Shown one piece after another: positions 20,898-31,645 of a stretch of DNA of 64,000 nt. Where the stretch lies: the NCBI GenBank assembly GCA_963457665.1, contig OY735227.1, positions 45,274,459-45,338,458 on the forward strand, in the 5' to 3' direction. Under the pieces are notes generated by a model. It was not told the DNA's origin and made no database searches. It saw only the letters and a list, made by a program, of their open reading frames with translations. A program made the translations under genes and the position numbers. Position 1 is the stretch's first letter, and each line of letters begins with the position of its first letter. The stretch comes from Thysanoteuthis rhombus (taxonomy: Eukaryota > Mollusca > Cephalopoda > Oegopsida > Thysanoteuthidae).

Positions 20898-20997
20898 AGG
20901 ATACACATTGCCTTTTATATATGTGGATTTTTTCTGCTGTCGTTGTTGCATATTTTGTCCAATTTTTTTCATCCTGTCCTACTATAGTTACATATTA

Positions 20998-21400
20998 CAT
21001 TACCATAGCTCTACAACTGGCTTGAGTAACCAGCTGTAGACAACAGATTCTTCTCTCCTAGCTTGTGTGTCTCTGTGTTTGTGGGTGAGTGTCTCTGGGC
21101 GCTCTTGGTTACATTTTGGGGGCTACAACCTTGAAAATTTGTATGATTACACTGCTAGGCAACATCTAAAAACAGTTTGCTTTTTTGTTTTGTTTTTTGA
21201 AAAAGTGCTTTTTTTTTTTTTGAGTCTCTATGATCATTTTGGACTCAAAATGTCCAAATGTTGTGCTGGCATTTTTTAGATAATTTTAGATAAAGGATCT
21301 ATCTTTTTAGATAATTTCAGATCGAAAATCTCTTTTTTTTTTCGATGATTTTTCAGATAATCTGTTCTTGTACACATGAGGGTTATAATGATTCATTTAC
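20998..21400 (+). mobile_element. M2 MITE
   Basis: It starts ATTACCATAGCTCTAC (tip GAATCACCATAGC, mutated) and has ACAGATTCTTCTCTCC, GTGTGTCTCTGTGTTTGTGG, CTCTTGGTTACATTTTGGGG, AACCTTGAAAATTTGTATGA and TCATTTTGGACTCAAAATGT. An AGATAATTT-rich stretch follows, and it ends GTTATAATGATTCATTT. No protein is encoded. Confidence 0.8.
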
Positions 21401-21595
21401 GGGAGACATAAATATTTCAATCTTTAATCTTCCCTGTTACATATCTCAATCACAATTACACTCAGCAGCAATAACTCCATTTCCCTCCACATATATCAGT
21501 ACAACTTGCTTTTAACATCACTAATCAGGTAATCTTTAATCATGATACTATGGGGCTCCATTCCTTAAAATCTAAATCGAAGGTTAATTAGTGTT

Positions 21596-21906
21596 GTTGT
21601 TGTTGTTATTTAGCAATCTCACACCAGTTGCCTGGTGGTTACTGCTGGAGGTTGGGTGACAGCAAGTCTCCTCAAGTCTCCAGCCCTTCTCTCCTCATTC
21701 TTATAGACCACTGTAATACTGTGGTTTACAGTTTTACACCAGTTGCCCGGTGGTCATTGCTGAAGGCTGAGTGACAATAAGTCTCCTCAGGTCTTCAGGC
21801 AACGTCTCTTCTGTCCTTTGCCTATCATGCCAGTGCTGTAGTTCACATTTCCACTTTTATTTCCCTTCCTCTGTTAGGCCACTGCTAACATTTAGTGTTA
21901 CAGTCC
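21596..21906 (-). mobile_element. LINE-C 3' untranslated region with duplicated unit and AAC tail
   Basis: Downstream of the LINE-C stop on the minus strand the UTR holds two versions of one unit. At 21617-21700 is CACACCAGTTGCCTGGTGGT..AGTCTCCTCAAGTCTCCAG. At 21735-21800 is CACCAGTTGCCCGGTGGTCA..AGTCTCCTCAGGTCTTCAG. The element ends in a tandem AAC tail (TGTTGTTGTTGTT on the plus strand near 21596). Confidence 0.7.
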
Positions 21907-22065
21907 TTATATTTCTAGCACTTTCCTCAGTATCCATGCAGTCCCTAGCTGTGCTATGGTCTGTACTGTCTCAATCCTTCTCTTTATCCCAAGCTCCTCC
22001 AGTCTCGCCCTCAGTGTCTTTCGGACAGTTCCCAGTGCACCTACTATTACTGATGATAATGATGT
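21907..22065 (-). pseudogene. LINE-C ORF2 C-terminus
   Basis: A clean minus-strand frame of about 52 codons reads VIVGALGTVRKTLRARLEEL, then ...IETVQTIAQLGTAWILRKVL and EI before a TAA stop at 21907-21909. The VIxGALG..LGTA.ILRKVLE signature is a conserved C-terminal block of a LINE lineage common in aquatic invertebrates and unlike LINE-A. I cannot name its clade with certainty. Sequence upstream of 22065 is decayed and no RT core is visible. With no stop in the block and an intact tail, this copy is less decayed than most LINE-A copies. Confidence 0.75.
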
Positions 22066-22139
22066 CCTAACAAGTTTTCCTTCCATCTTATTTTTGTTAC
22101 TTTTGACTGGAATGCTCAGGTCATTTTACATTCTTTGAC

Positions 22140-24025
22140 TGTTAAATAAGCAGTATGGACTGACACTTTGATGAGATTAGGGCTTACATCCTTTTTAGTT
22201 GACAGACTGTCTCAACCGAACTGAGCCAAACCAATTGGGCTATGTAAGTTAACTAGAAGAGGTCATTCAAATTTAGTCATTCAGCTGCATTTTTTCTGAT
22301 CTAATTTTTACTTCATGCTATACTGTTTGTTTACACTTAAGGGGCTCAAACGGTATAATGAGAAGAGCCTATCCAACCAAATAGGGAGTGGCGACACACT
22401 GACGTTCTAAGAGTATTACCAAATGCAACAAACACCTGACGAAGACCATTGGATACGACGACCAAAACATCATGAACATATAAACAAACAAGATGAAGAC
22501 ATTAATTATAATTTCTCATCTTGAAAATTCAGTCAGAAATTGTATATTCGCAGTTTGAATTTGCTTTCACAAAAGAAACCAATGCAAACTAATGTTCAAT
22601 ACAGAAAATTTCTTCTGAACAAATCGTTCAGAAATTTGTGTAGTTGTGTTTGAGTGTTAATATAAATTTTTTCATACTTGTTTGCTTTTGTTTTGTTTTG
22701 TTTTTTTGGCCCAGGAATATGAGTGGTGTCAATTCTGGGTAAAAACCTCTGTGCAAATGAATAGTGAATTATTTAATATACTTGATAACCTAGAAAAGCA
22801 TTTATTGATTTTTATCAACCATTCGGACGTTTCCTTTTAGTTTGACAGTTTTACTCATGCAACTTTATAAATATTCATGGAATCATTTGATTCTTATTTG
22901 ATAAGCCAAACATTATGTTTGTTTTTGCCTTTTATATTTTCAACATTTTATAAAGACATATACACAGTTACAGTCAGCACTTTTGACTTACATAAAGAAA
23001 AGTAACAAGTTCTGAAACAAAATCGATTAAAACGCATTTATTGTTCTACATATGAAATGATATTTTTAATAATCATCTTTTTGTTGTTCTCTTCCACAAT
23101 ATTTTGACTCATCCATATGCTGGCCTTCATGAAGCACAATATATTTGGCACAGAGTCTTATTGTTGACCTTAATATGCTTATATTCAATCTGTAGGCTAT
23201 GTCCATGAAGGTTCTCATTGCATAGTTTTTGCAAATTCTGTTATGTGAAACTATTAACAACAATTTGCAATTTTAAGAAATTTTAGCTGAGGCATTTTTC
23301 AAAATATCTTCCATTCTACAAAGTGTACATACATAATTCTTTCTCAGATATTTCTCCAATCTAAATGAAATAAAGTTGTTTGGGTTATTTTTTTTGATAA
23401 TGTGACTCCAATATCATAATGCATTGCCCACAAACCAATTAAAGAGAGAAATGACAGTGACGAATGAGTTCAAAATTGTGTAAAATTTAATTTGTCATGT
23501 CAGAAAATTCTGTTGAAGAATAAAATTGTTCGAAATAAATTCTATTCATGCCATCATTGACTTTTTCCGCTGGAAAACATCTAGAATAGAGTAAAAAAAA
23601 AAAACCTTTAGAAATATCCAGATACTGGAGAATCTAGATGTTATGGATAAACCAGTCAGAATAAAGTCCAAAAAAGATAAAATGATTTTCTCATAAATAA
23701 AAAAAAGGGTGGGTTTAGTAGGGTACTGATGCCAATTATCAAGTCTGTAGAAGAAATGGTATAGCTTGATGCATTGGGACAAACAAATACACCAATAAAC
23801 ACACATAAAAAAGGATAAAACCCTTCAACATCTTTAATGGATATGGTTGTTCAATATATACAAACATTAGCATTCTAAGACGGACTCATTTATATTGATA
23901 TTACCATAGTTGTTCTGGAAAGGAGAGAACAAGGATTGAACACGTTTTACTCATGATTAATCTGTGAATCTGGCTTACTAAGCATTACTCAAGGATAGAT
24001 TATCTGATATTCATACATACATGAG
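22140..24025. other. mostly unassigned sequence
   Basis: The only identifiable pieces are a short block at 22425-22500 (see R10) and an A/T-rich stretch. No coding signal: the minus-strand frames at 23066-23263 and 23546-23806 lack recognisable motifs. Confidence 0.4.
22425..22505 (+). repeat. R10 tail motif, plus-strand fragment
   Basis: ACACCTGACGAAGACCATTG, then GACGACCAAAACATCATGAA and CATATAAACAAACAAGATGA, parallels the reversed 47785-47870 segment (CACCTGACAAAGGCCAAAGG, CGAAATGTTATGAACAAATG). The 'CTGACGAAG..CRAAAC' pattern is frequent at the ends of several retroelement groups, including Penelope-like elements. Confidence 0.45.
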
Positions 24026-24028
24026 TTT

Positions 24029-24195
24029 CTTGTGTTGATGTGAAGTGATCCGACAGAATGTTGATGAAAAAGATGGCTGGCAATCATAGAAATGCATCGA
24101 AACATGTCCATGTGATAATGAAAAATTTTGAGATGTATCACCTGCTTTTCTCCTGAATTTTTTCTCTTCACCTTCCAATTGTCATTTTCAACAGA
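24029..24195 (+). repeat. F3 fold-back relative, one arm only
   Basis: TGATGTGAAGTGATCCGACA then GAATG, GAAATGCATCG, AAAATTTTGAGATGTAT, CACCTGCTTTTCTCC and CACCTTCCAATTGTC follow the order of the right half of the 36980-37200 element. The left arm seen there is missing. Confidence 0.5.
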
Positions 24196-24719
24196 AAAAT
24201 GACAGATCAAACAAAAATATCCACAAATTGAAAAACGGGATACATCCTTCAATTTAGCATATCCATAAATTGTCCCTCTTCATGAAAATAATGTATGGGC
24301 TTCCATCCCCAAAACTGACTTATTTCTTCAAAAAGCTGAACTGTGTATATCAATTTTGTAACTAAACTTTGTGTATGTGTATGGGCATCTGCTGCTACTT
24401 TTCAAGGGGTTACAAAAGGATATATTTAAAGAAGGCTTACTCTTGTTTTCCAATTGAACAAGGTTGATCAGGTCAATTTTTTCACGGTTTGTAGGACCAC
24501 AATTAATGCATTTCCTGAAAGAGCACAGACTGAGAAAGCTTTTTTTTTTTGTAATGACTCGAAGAAATCAAATGTTATACAAAAATAAAGTTTCAAAATT
24601 GTGAAGTAATTTTAGAATTCTAATTCTGGAATTTGAATTCTCATGAGATGACTTTTTGAGTAGATTACTTACATTTCTTTATTACTGTGAAGTAGTAGAT
24701 TAAATTTGTTGTAGTACTT

Positions 24720-25230
24720 TTCCATGTGTAAGTTTATACGTATACAAGTGTATATGAAGATATGCTAATTACATATATATGTTCAGCAATAAATAATATA
24801 CATGTGTATGTAAAGATATACTATGTACACGTGTGTGACTGTGCATGTAAACAATATACATGTGCGTGTATGGATATGTGGGTGTGTGTGTAAAAATATT
24901 AGCAGCATCATCAGCAGCCTTTTAGCGTTCTTTGTTTGACGTAGACCTTTCCCAAGATTCTGCAGACATTTCTATTGTAGGTGCCATGAAGCAGATACTT
25001 TGTGAACTTGTCTAGTTTGTTATACCACCTTATTTTCTGCTGGCCACTGTTTTGCATATGATCTCCGAGGGTCCAGGTAGTGTTGTGATGTTTAGTGGTT
25101 GTCTGTTATGTGTTTGTGAAGATATACAGTCAATAAGCATCTATGTATGTGTAGAGATATAGAATGTGTGTGCAAGTGTGTTTGTATGTTGGAAGATATA
25201 TAATATACATTTGATTGTGTACAGCTATAT
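24720..25230 (+). repeat. degenerate GTGTATGTAAAGATATA minisatellite, split by a LINE
   Basis: Variants of TGTGTATGTAAAGATATACT recur irregularly every 30-60 bases at 24740-24895 and again at 25110-25220 (TGTGTTTGTGAAGATATACA, TGTGTAGAGATATAGAATGT, TTGGAAGATATATAAT). A LINE-A 3' fragment occupies 24901-25112 between the halves. Confidence 0.65.
24901..25112 (-). mobile_element. LINE-A 3' fragment
   Basis: Starting from a GCAGCATCATCAGCAG tail it has CCTTTTAGCGTTCTTTG, GACGTAGACCTTTCCCAAGA, GAACTTGTCTAG, TTCTGCTGGCC and ATGATCTCCGAGGGTCCAGG. All are reversed LINE-A 3' sequence. The reading frame is decayed. Confidence 0.75.
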
Positions 25231-25499
25231 GGTCACAAAGGTAAGTGCACAAATACAGGTGCATTTTCATACAAAAGAAAGAAGCAAAAAGCTGACTATA
25301 TCACTACAAAAATGAGAGAAAATTGAAATTCAAACCAAGAAAACATCATAAGTTTGGAATAAACAGGACAACCTCAGAAAATGGTTCCTCATTAATTCTT
25401 ACTATTTTCATGCAAAAATGCAATATCTCAAATTCCTTACAGCAAATACTGTTAACTCAGTATTTATTATGATTTATCTATTTTTTTTCATCTGACTTA

Positions 25500-25935
25500 C
25501 CGCTTGAGATTTGTCTAGAAAGAATCAAACCATATAATAACAACGAAGTCCCTTGCTTTCAAAACATTCTCCAAAGTCCACTTTTGAGACCACCATCAGC
25601 TGCTTTGTCATGTTCTCTTTAATCTTGTCCTATGTCTGAAATTTTCTCGCTTTCAACGGTGTAAAACCAGAAGTGATGGGAAGCCAAATCTAAACTGTAA
25701 GAGGGCTGACAGATCTGGGAGATGCAATATTTTGCCAAAAACCCTTGCACGAGATGTGAAGAACAGGCAGGCTCAGTCATTGCAAATGTGACTGTCACAA
25801 AATAAATAAGCTCTCTCAATGACATCTCACTGCTGACTGTGTAACCCCATGATGCATTCACAGCAAGATCTAACCTAATTGGTTGCCAAGTTACTTTATA
25901 GCTGTACAACTGGTTCTTAAAGATGGCTGGATACT
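25500..25935 (-). pseudogene. mariner-like transposase relic with internal deletion
   Basis: The minus-strand frame at 25619-25909 (96 codons) carries a mariner C-terminal signature: SSHLVQGFLAKYCISQICQP, then SYSLDLASHHFWFY. In mariner transposases this block reads P-YSPDLAPCDFxLF and supplies the third catalytic Asp. Here that position is His, so activity is lost. A frameshift near 25620 leads into KENMTKQL..VDFGECFES, the following family block. Upstream the frame jumps from a start-like segment (TVTFAMTEPA) straight to the C-terminal part, so about 200 central residues, including the DNA-binding and first Asp regions, are deleted. The upstream flank matches that at 49020-49165. Confidence 0.8.
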
Positions 25936-26390
25936 TTAAGGACAGACCTTGAATTTATATCTAAAAAGCAAAAGACAAAGTCACCCTGTTTTTTTTTTCT
26001 TCAACAAAATAACTTGAAAGATGTTAGGATCTTCAAACATCATCTTTGATTCATGTCTTCACCGGAACTTTTAAATTATTCCAGTTACTCTTTAGATTTT
26101 TCACAAAATTAAAAAGATCAAGAAATAATTTGATTCTATGCTTCAGGACAGGAAAGGGAATTGTTCATTAGATTATCTAAATTTATGAGGCACTCAATTT
26201 GGACTAATTAAGCCAGTTAATATTCATATACTATTACTGGTAAAACACCTGCCATAATGCTGTTGCAATAGTTACGTATTTATATTTTAGGTTGAATCCC
26301 AAATCTAGTTAAACTATTTGCCACGATAAGTTAAATATAAATATAAATCATGTCAATTTACAAATCTCAACCAATCAAATTCATTCCTCC
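25936..26390. other. unassigned sequence
   Basis: No family match and no coding signal. Confidence 0.4.
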
Positions 26391-26393
26391 TAA

Positions 26394-26440
26394 CACTTGT
26401 CTTCAACCTTTTTATGCCAATGCACCCTTTCCACCATATT
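26394..26440 (+). mobile_element. possible hAT-like terminus
   Basis: CACTTGTCTTCAACCTTTTT then ATGCCAATGCACCCTTTCC resembles the animal hAT end CAGNGNTTCTCAACCTTTTT..CGCACCC. No partner end was found downstream. Confidence 0.4.
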
Positions 26441-26800
26441 TCAGAATGTCATTTACTGTTGCCAAGATCGTCTGTCCCAAAAAGTACATTGTGGAATTGT
26501 TGATCAATATTTCAACTGAATCTTCCAATCTGTGGCCTTAATTTCCTTTAAGGTAGAGGTAAATCCATGTTGCAAGTCTGCAATTTGGGTAAAGAATATA
26601 AAATGATTAATATGCTTTGAACATGGAACCTAAGCAAAAGATTGGCCCTTGACAAGGCACTTAACTCAGTCCTTCTCTATCACTCACATAGTTCATATAT
26701 TATACAGTGAGAATTTCAGAACAAAATTCAGTTAATAAACACCTTAAGCTACAGATTTATTGATCCACCATTGTGTATTTGCTTACAGAAAAAGCACAAT
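26441..26800. other. unassigned sequence
   Basis: May be the interior of the hAT-like element above. No coding remnant is visible. Confidence 0.35.
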
Positions 26801-26801
26801 C

Positions 26802-27130
26802 GAATCACAGTAGCCCAATAGATGTCCTGACTAACTAGCCAAGCGGCCTACAGATTCTTCTTTCTTTGAATGTCCATATCTGTGGGTATGAGTCTCTGTG
26901 TGCTCCTAGTCATATTATGGGGGTGACAATTTGCATGAGTACACCCCTAGGAATCATCGAAAAACAGTTTGTTTTTTTTTGTTTTTTGAAAAAAATTCTC
27001 TATGGTCATTTTGGACTGACAATGTCCAATTCTTGTGCTTGTATTTTTTTAGATAATTTTAGATAAAAGATCTAGTTTTTTTAATGATAATTCTAAATAA
27101 TTTTTTGATAACTTGTTCTGTGAGTTATGG
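26802..27130 (+). mobile_element. M2 MITE
   Basis: It starts GAATCACAGTAGCCCAAT and has AACTAGCCAAGCGGCCTACA, GATTCTTC, TGTGCTCCTAGTCATATTAT, CATTTTGGACTGACAATGTC and AGATAATTTTAGATAAAAGA. It ends near GTGAGTTATGGATATT. Both tips are mutated. Confidence 0.75.
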
Positions 27131-27519
27131 ATATTACCTTTGATTTTCAAAAACTTCATGAAAGGTAAAGCTTTTTTGATAGAAAAATATTCCTCTTTTC
27201 TGCTCTACCTCTCTGCTTGATTTTATCACTTTAACTTTTACATTCTTCAACACCTGGATTTGGAAAAACAGCAGAAAAATCTCAGTAACTTAATAATGAT
27301 GAGGGCAACTTGATTCAAACTTTGTTGAAACTTTGTCCTTGAACTTTATTTATTGCCATCAACTCAAAGATTTTTTCATTCTGATACATTTGAATCATTA
27401 ATTGATCCATGGATAGCAAGATAACTTGTGACAGTTGAATCAATGCATTTGAATCAAGGAAATATTCTGCACACTGTCAGAAGATAAGCAGCTGAGTCAG
27501 TACAAGATTATGTTGATAT

Positions 27520-27965
27520 ATTGATTATTATCGAACTCCTGTACAAAGTCTGGAGCTGGTTTTGTTTTCCTACTGTAACAACAAGATCAACAAGAACAAT
27601 CCTCATCAAAATGAGAGATGTAAACAAATATGTAAAACCTACATTCTCCTACCGTGATTTGAGTTTACGACCAAGTGATTGCGAGCAGGTCATCTTATTG
27701 ACTGAGCTAAATTGACAAGTCTTTATTATTAACAAAAATTTATCATACAGAAACATTAGGGCTTATTTCATTATAATGAATAAATATATTTTTACAAAAA
27801 ATATGTATTTAATATTTTTTTATCTATTATATATACAATATAGAAGTTGCAGTTACCATTTTCAGTTGGGATAGAAGTTGGAATGGAGTTTGACCCTGAA
27901 GCAGCCAGTCTTGTTTTTCATGAAATGACTCAGGTAGAGTTTTTCCATCTAAGCAAACTAGTCAA
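27520..27965 (-). mobile_element. S1 SINE-like repeat
   Basis: It contains AAGAACAATCCTCATCAAAA, CTACCGTGATTTGAG, GACTGAGCTAAATTGACAAG, TCTTTATTATTAAC, the TATATATACAATATAGAAG spacer and GTTTGACCCTGAAGCAGCCA. These are the same blocks in the same order as 360-775 and 42895-43205. The spacer here carries about 80 extra AT-rich bases. Confidence 0.65.
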
Positions 27966-28108
27966 TTGCTACAGAAGGGAATTGGATCTCCACAAGAGGC
28001 ACTGCACTTTTGATCTTATAACTGACTAAACTAAGTCTGTCACAAGGCAACAAGTGCAGGAAACTCGGTGAAGAACAAATTCTCTACACAATCAAATATT
28101 TCTCGTCA

Positions 28109-28356
28109 ACTGAGAACCAATTTAGAATCAATCAGAGAGCCATGGAAAGAGAAAGAAAAAGATGAATCCGATGAAGGACTAGAGTGAAAGATATTATTAA
28201 AATAATTGAGCAGCAAAAATAGAGATGGACTGGACACTAGAGATAGAAAGGTTTGCTGGTAAGACATGGCAGAAGATGGCACAATCACGGTCATCATGGA
28301 AGGATATGGGAAAGGTCTTTGTCAAGCAGTGGATTCGTAGTGACTGCTATTGATGA
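28109..28356 (+). pseudogene. LINE-B reverse transcriptase C-terminal relic
   Basis: Plus-strand pieces read TENQFRINQRAMERE at 28109, then RTRVKDIIKIIEQQK, a TAG stop at 28219, and RWTGH. Further on, HGRRWHN-like residues lead to SWKDMGKVFVKQWIRSDCY and paired stops at 28351-28356. These are the C-terminal motifs of an endonuclease/reverse-transcriptase LINE (TENQFRINQRAMER, VxDIIxxIxxxKWRWxGH, QQW). They differ clearly from the matching LINE-A motifs, so this is a separate lineage. At least one stop and about two frameshifts make it non-functional. The RT core is absent. Confidence 0.8.
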
Positions 28357-28404
28357 GGTTTATCAGGAAAGAGGCTTCATCTACTCTCTCGGTGTGCTAT
28401 GGTA

Positions 28405-28470
28405 TGGTCAGGTTGTTTGCCCTTTATCTATACAAAAAAAACAGATTACAGAATGATTAAATTCATAAAC
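28405..28470 (-). mobile_element. S2 repeat, outer part (split copy)
   Basis: GGTTGTTTGCCCTTTATCTA then TACAAAAAAAACAGATTACA and ATTCATAAAC match 32425-32478. The copy continues at 29519 after a 1.05 kb interruption. Confidence 0.75.
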
Positions 28471-29518
28471 TGTTGCGCCCCCGATACTTTTTGTCAGGAA
28501 TTAAGTACGAAACCTTTCTTTCTGTTAGATATCAAAAACATCACTTCCCACAATGACCCCTATACAAACCCCGAACACACATGGTCAATCACTTATTGGG
28601 GCCGGCACTTCTAGCCAGTTATGCTCTTTAGGCCCCAGCACTTGTTGTTGGCTACTCTTTCTCTCTCTTTCCTCTTCTCTAAGATCAGTATCATTTCACC
28701 GGCCTCCTGGCCAGTTCAAACTTGACCATCTTTCCACTGTGACCAATCTTTGTACTAACTTTTCTCATTTCAGTTCACCAATGTTGAGGCATCTCAAATA
28801 CACACAGCTACACAACCTTGTCCTCACCATGTACTCCAAATGCTTATACACCTCTCAGTTTCATTAATGAAATGGCAATGTTTTTTACTACATGATGGTC
28901 TTGAATATCTATCCCCTAATTCTCCTTACTTGGGGAAGCATGCATGGATTAAACTCCATGTGATCTCTGTCTTTCATGGTCTGTCCGTTGAGTGTCTACC
29001 AGTGTCATAGAGTTGCCCCCAAGTTGCACATGCAACTTGGCAGTTTGGCACGCACACTGAACCCGGTCTCCATAACCATTCTTTTGTTTGCTCCTAGCCT
29101 TATGGATTCAAAAGCAGTTCAGACAGCTCCACTGCAACTCCAACTGTACTATCAATGACAGCAAAGCTCCTGCCTTTCACCATCTCTTCTCCTCTCTTTA
29201 TGCGATCGATTGTATTAATGTTGTTATTATACATATTTCATTTTCATTCTTTATTTGTCATTAATGTTCCTGTATTGAAAGTATATTTTATTTGTCCATC
29301 CAAATACTTGTATGTGTTCTTTTTACTTTGTTTCATTTCTGTGTCTCCATTCATACTTGGCACGCATTCTCTTCATACACCTCCATTCTTTCTTCCATAT
29401 CTCTAGTGACATTTGTACTTACATCAAATCACGTGGACTCAAAATCCTTTGTCTCCAACATCTTAGTGCTACCCATTCCTCAGTGATAACTCCATAAAAG
29501 AACCCCATATTCCTTTTA
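28471..29518. mobile_element. 1.05 kb insertion inside an S2 repeat, possible solo LTR
   Basis: The undivided S2 copy at 32425-32790 reads straight through this point. Here the match breaks at CATAAAC (28470) and resumes at AAACATTACACAAATATCTG (29519), with AAAC on both sides as a likely 4-base target duplication. The inserted DNA starts TGTTGCGCCCCCGATACTTT, is pyrimidine-rich near 28650-28690, and ends CCCATATTCCTTTT. A TG start and a 4-base duplication suggest a solo LTR, but the expected CA end is not evident. Several open frames of 60-104 codons have no recognisable domain. Confidence 0.65.
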
Positions 29519-29855
29519 AAACATTACACAAATATCTGATACGGGTTGACAATATACAACTATTTCAACTACAGCACAGTTCATGGTATTTATTGTTTAC
29601 CTTGGTCTAACCACGTGTGTTGGGACCCAGTAAGAATCAAACTCATTATATGAGTGATCTGGTCAGTGAGATGGCCTTGTTAACGATCACACTATAGTAA
29701 GTATCCTTTCTACTCTTATGGTCTTCAAGTTCAAAAAATAAACTGAGAGAAACATTCATTTTTGGGGGGAATGCCTTGCAACTGTATAGTCTTGTGCGAA
29801 AATATGACTGGATGAAGTTGATATTTTTTCTATGTACTTGTTCAATCATTTTATG
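29519..29855 (-). mobile_element. S2 tRNA-related repeat, remainder
   Basis: It shares CAAATATCTGA, CACAGTTCATGGTATTTA, GTTTACCTT(G/A)GTCT, CCAGT(A/G)AGAATCAAA, GTTAAC(G/C)AT(C/T)ACACTAT, ATAAACTGAGAGAAACATTC and GGGAATGCCTTGCAA with 32500-32790. The minus strand has TAGTGTGATCGTTAACAAGG (A-box-like) and GAGTTTGATTCTTAC (B-box-like), as in a tRNA-derived SINE head. Confidence 0.65.
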
Positions 29856-30075
29856 ATGATGATGATTATATGTGTGTACGCAATATGAGGTAAAGTATCT
29901 CACCAATATAGCATTAGTATTAATGCTCAATGGGAGCAATAATAAAAGCCGCCACATACATCATAATTGAAATGTCACAGTCTGTTTCACTGAATGTGAA
30001 TTATAAAATGGCAAAATCCTATCGAAATATGAGAATTCATTTTGCTTTTGTTCTATCAAAGGGTCCAAAGTGGCA

Positions 30076-30077
<2 letters not shown>

Positions 30078-30114
<37 letters not shown>
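30078..30114 (+). repeat. (GT)n microsatellite
   Basis: About 18 GT units. Confidence 0.95.
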
Positions 30115-30118
<4 letters not shown>

Positions 30119-30249
30119 GGAGATTAATTCATTAGCAAGCATCTCTAACAATTGGTGGAAAGCCATTAATGGTTTAGATTTTAAATCAATTATCATAATC
30201 ATCTCAGATTTGTGGCCTCGTGGGATTCTGGTGAAATTCGCAATTCATA

Positions 30250-30706
30250 TGACCGTCAACCAAAAGTGACTGTAAACCAAAACTGTCACTAAAACTGTTG
30301 ACATAGGTTTCTTCAATTTTCAAGTTGATCCAGCTGACTGGCTATATATGTATCACATGTACCGGCTGTACCAATGGAGCTAGAGGGATGAAAATTCAAA
30401 CATTTAATCCCTATTATTTCTACAAAAAAACGTTTTTGTTTTTTGTATACCCCCCTCAATAATTTTCAGTAGGAGGTTCAATTCGCAATTTGAATTGAAT
30501 GCTGGATCAATCTCTTACTTTGTGTCTGCTTGTTTTTTTTAAAAATCAGACATTTTTAGTGATCACTGCCCAACAAAATTCAAGAGGGGTAACTTATTCA
30601 TTGATTATCCTTCTTTTCCAATTTTTAATTGACCACCCCTAACGCAGAATACCACCAATTGATATTGATCATGTAGCAGTTTCTATTGAGTGACTAACTA
30701 AACCTA
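30250..30706 (-). mobile_element. M1 element, full length
   Basis: A reversed copy from GACCGTCAACCAAAAGTGAC (with a local duplication of the tip: ACCAAAACTGTC then AAAACTGTTGACATAGG) through CCAATGGAGCTAGAGGGATG, TGCTGGATCAATCTCTTACT, AGTGATCACTGCCCAAC and AATTTTTAATTGACCACCCC to CAGTTTCTATTGAGTGACTA then ACTAAACCT. This is one of the best copies for defining the family. Confidence 0.8.
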
Positions 30707-31645
30707 TTCTTTGATGTTTTTTACATCATTTTACGCCAAAAATTTTGGTTAGATTCAATTCAGTGTTTTTTTCTGTTGAAAGGATCTGTTACATTTCACC
30801 CTGATGAACAAATCATTTTTTGTTCAAGAAATGAGAGGAAAATTTTCTTATTTTCGTTAATGGCAATCACTTTTAAATGCACCAGAGCTGACCCAACATC
30901 TTAAACAAACTAAGTGATTGCTTTGGGCCCTGTGCCATAAGATAGACCAAGAAAAATAATCAAGTGTTAATATTAGTCAATATTGTTTGTGGTACAGTGC
31001 CTGAGAGAAAAAGGCTTTGCTTACTTTGAGTGATGTCTTCAAAAGTCTGTTCAGACTGATACAAAAATAGTACTCTCATGTGCATGTCCCACGCTTTCCT
31101 CTGTGGACTTCAATCACATAAATGTCTGAGCCTCTTCACTAAACCACGCTATACTTTTCTGCCTACTCTACTTCCGGTTTTGCTTTTGAAGAACTGAGAT
31201 CCAATTCTTCTGAATCATTCTAGTTCCTTGTCCTTTTTTCCCTTCAACCCATATGGCCATCAGCAGGAGAGAAAAAAGTGTAAGTTTTATTTCATTTTAC
31301 ACCGCCTCTGATCTTAAAGATCACCTTTCTTAACACCAAACAAAACAATTCTATTTAGAATTAATTACATTTTTTTTACCTCCTTACTACACTATGACAT
31401 GATTATGTTACCAACAAGGTGGGTACCTTTTTCCTTGTTCTTCTCAGGGCTTTGGTCTGAGCCATCTCCTCTTGGCCCAGGCAGTAGGGATCCTCAAATC
31501 AAATCCTGTTTAGAACACAATAAAGGCTGGGGACGGCTCTGAAATGCACCCTGCTTTCTGTCTCTTTTCTGCTTTTATTCATATCCAGTTTTAAAGATTC
31601 AACTTTTCTTATTTTCATACAAAGGAACATATTTATGGATCCTGT
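30707..31645. other. unassigned sequence
   Basis: No family match. A minus-strand frame at 31499-31681 (60 codons) has no recognisable motif. Confidence 0.4.
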
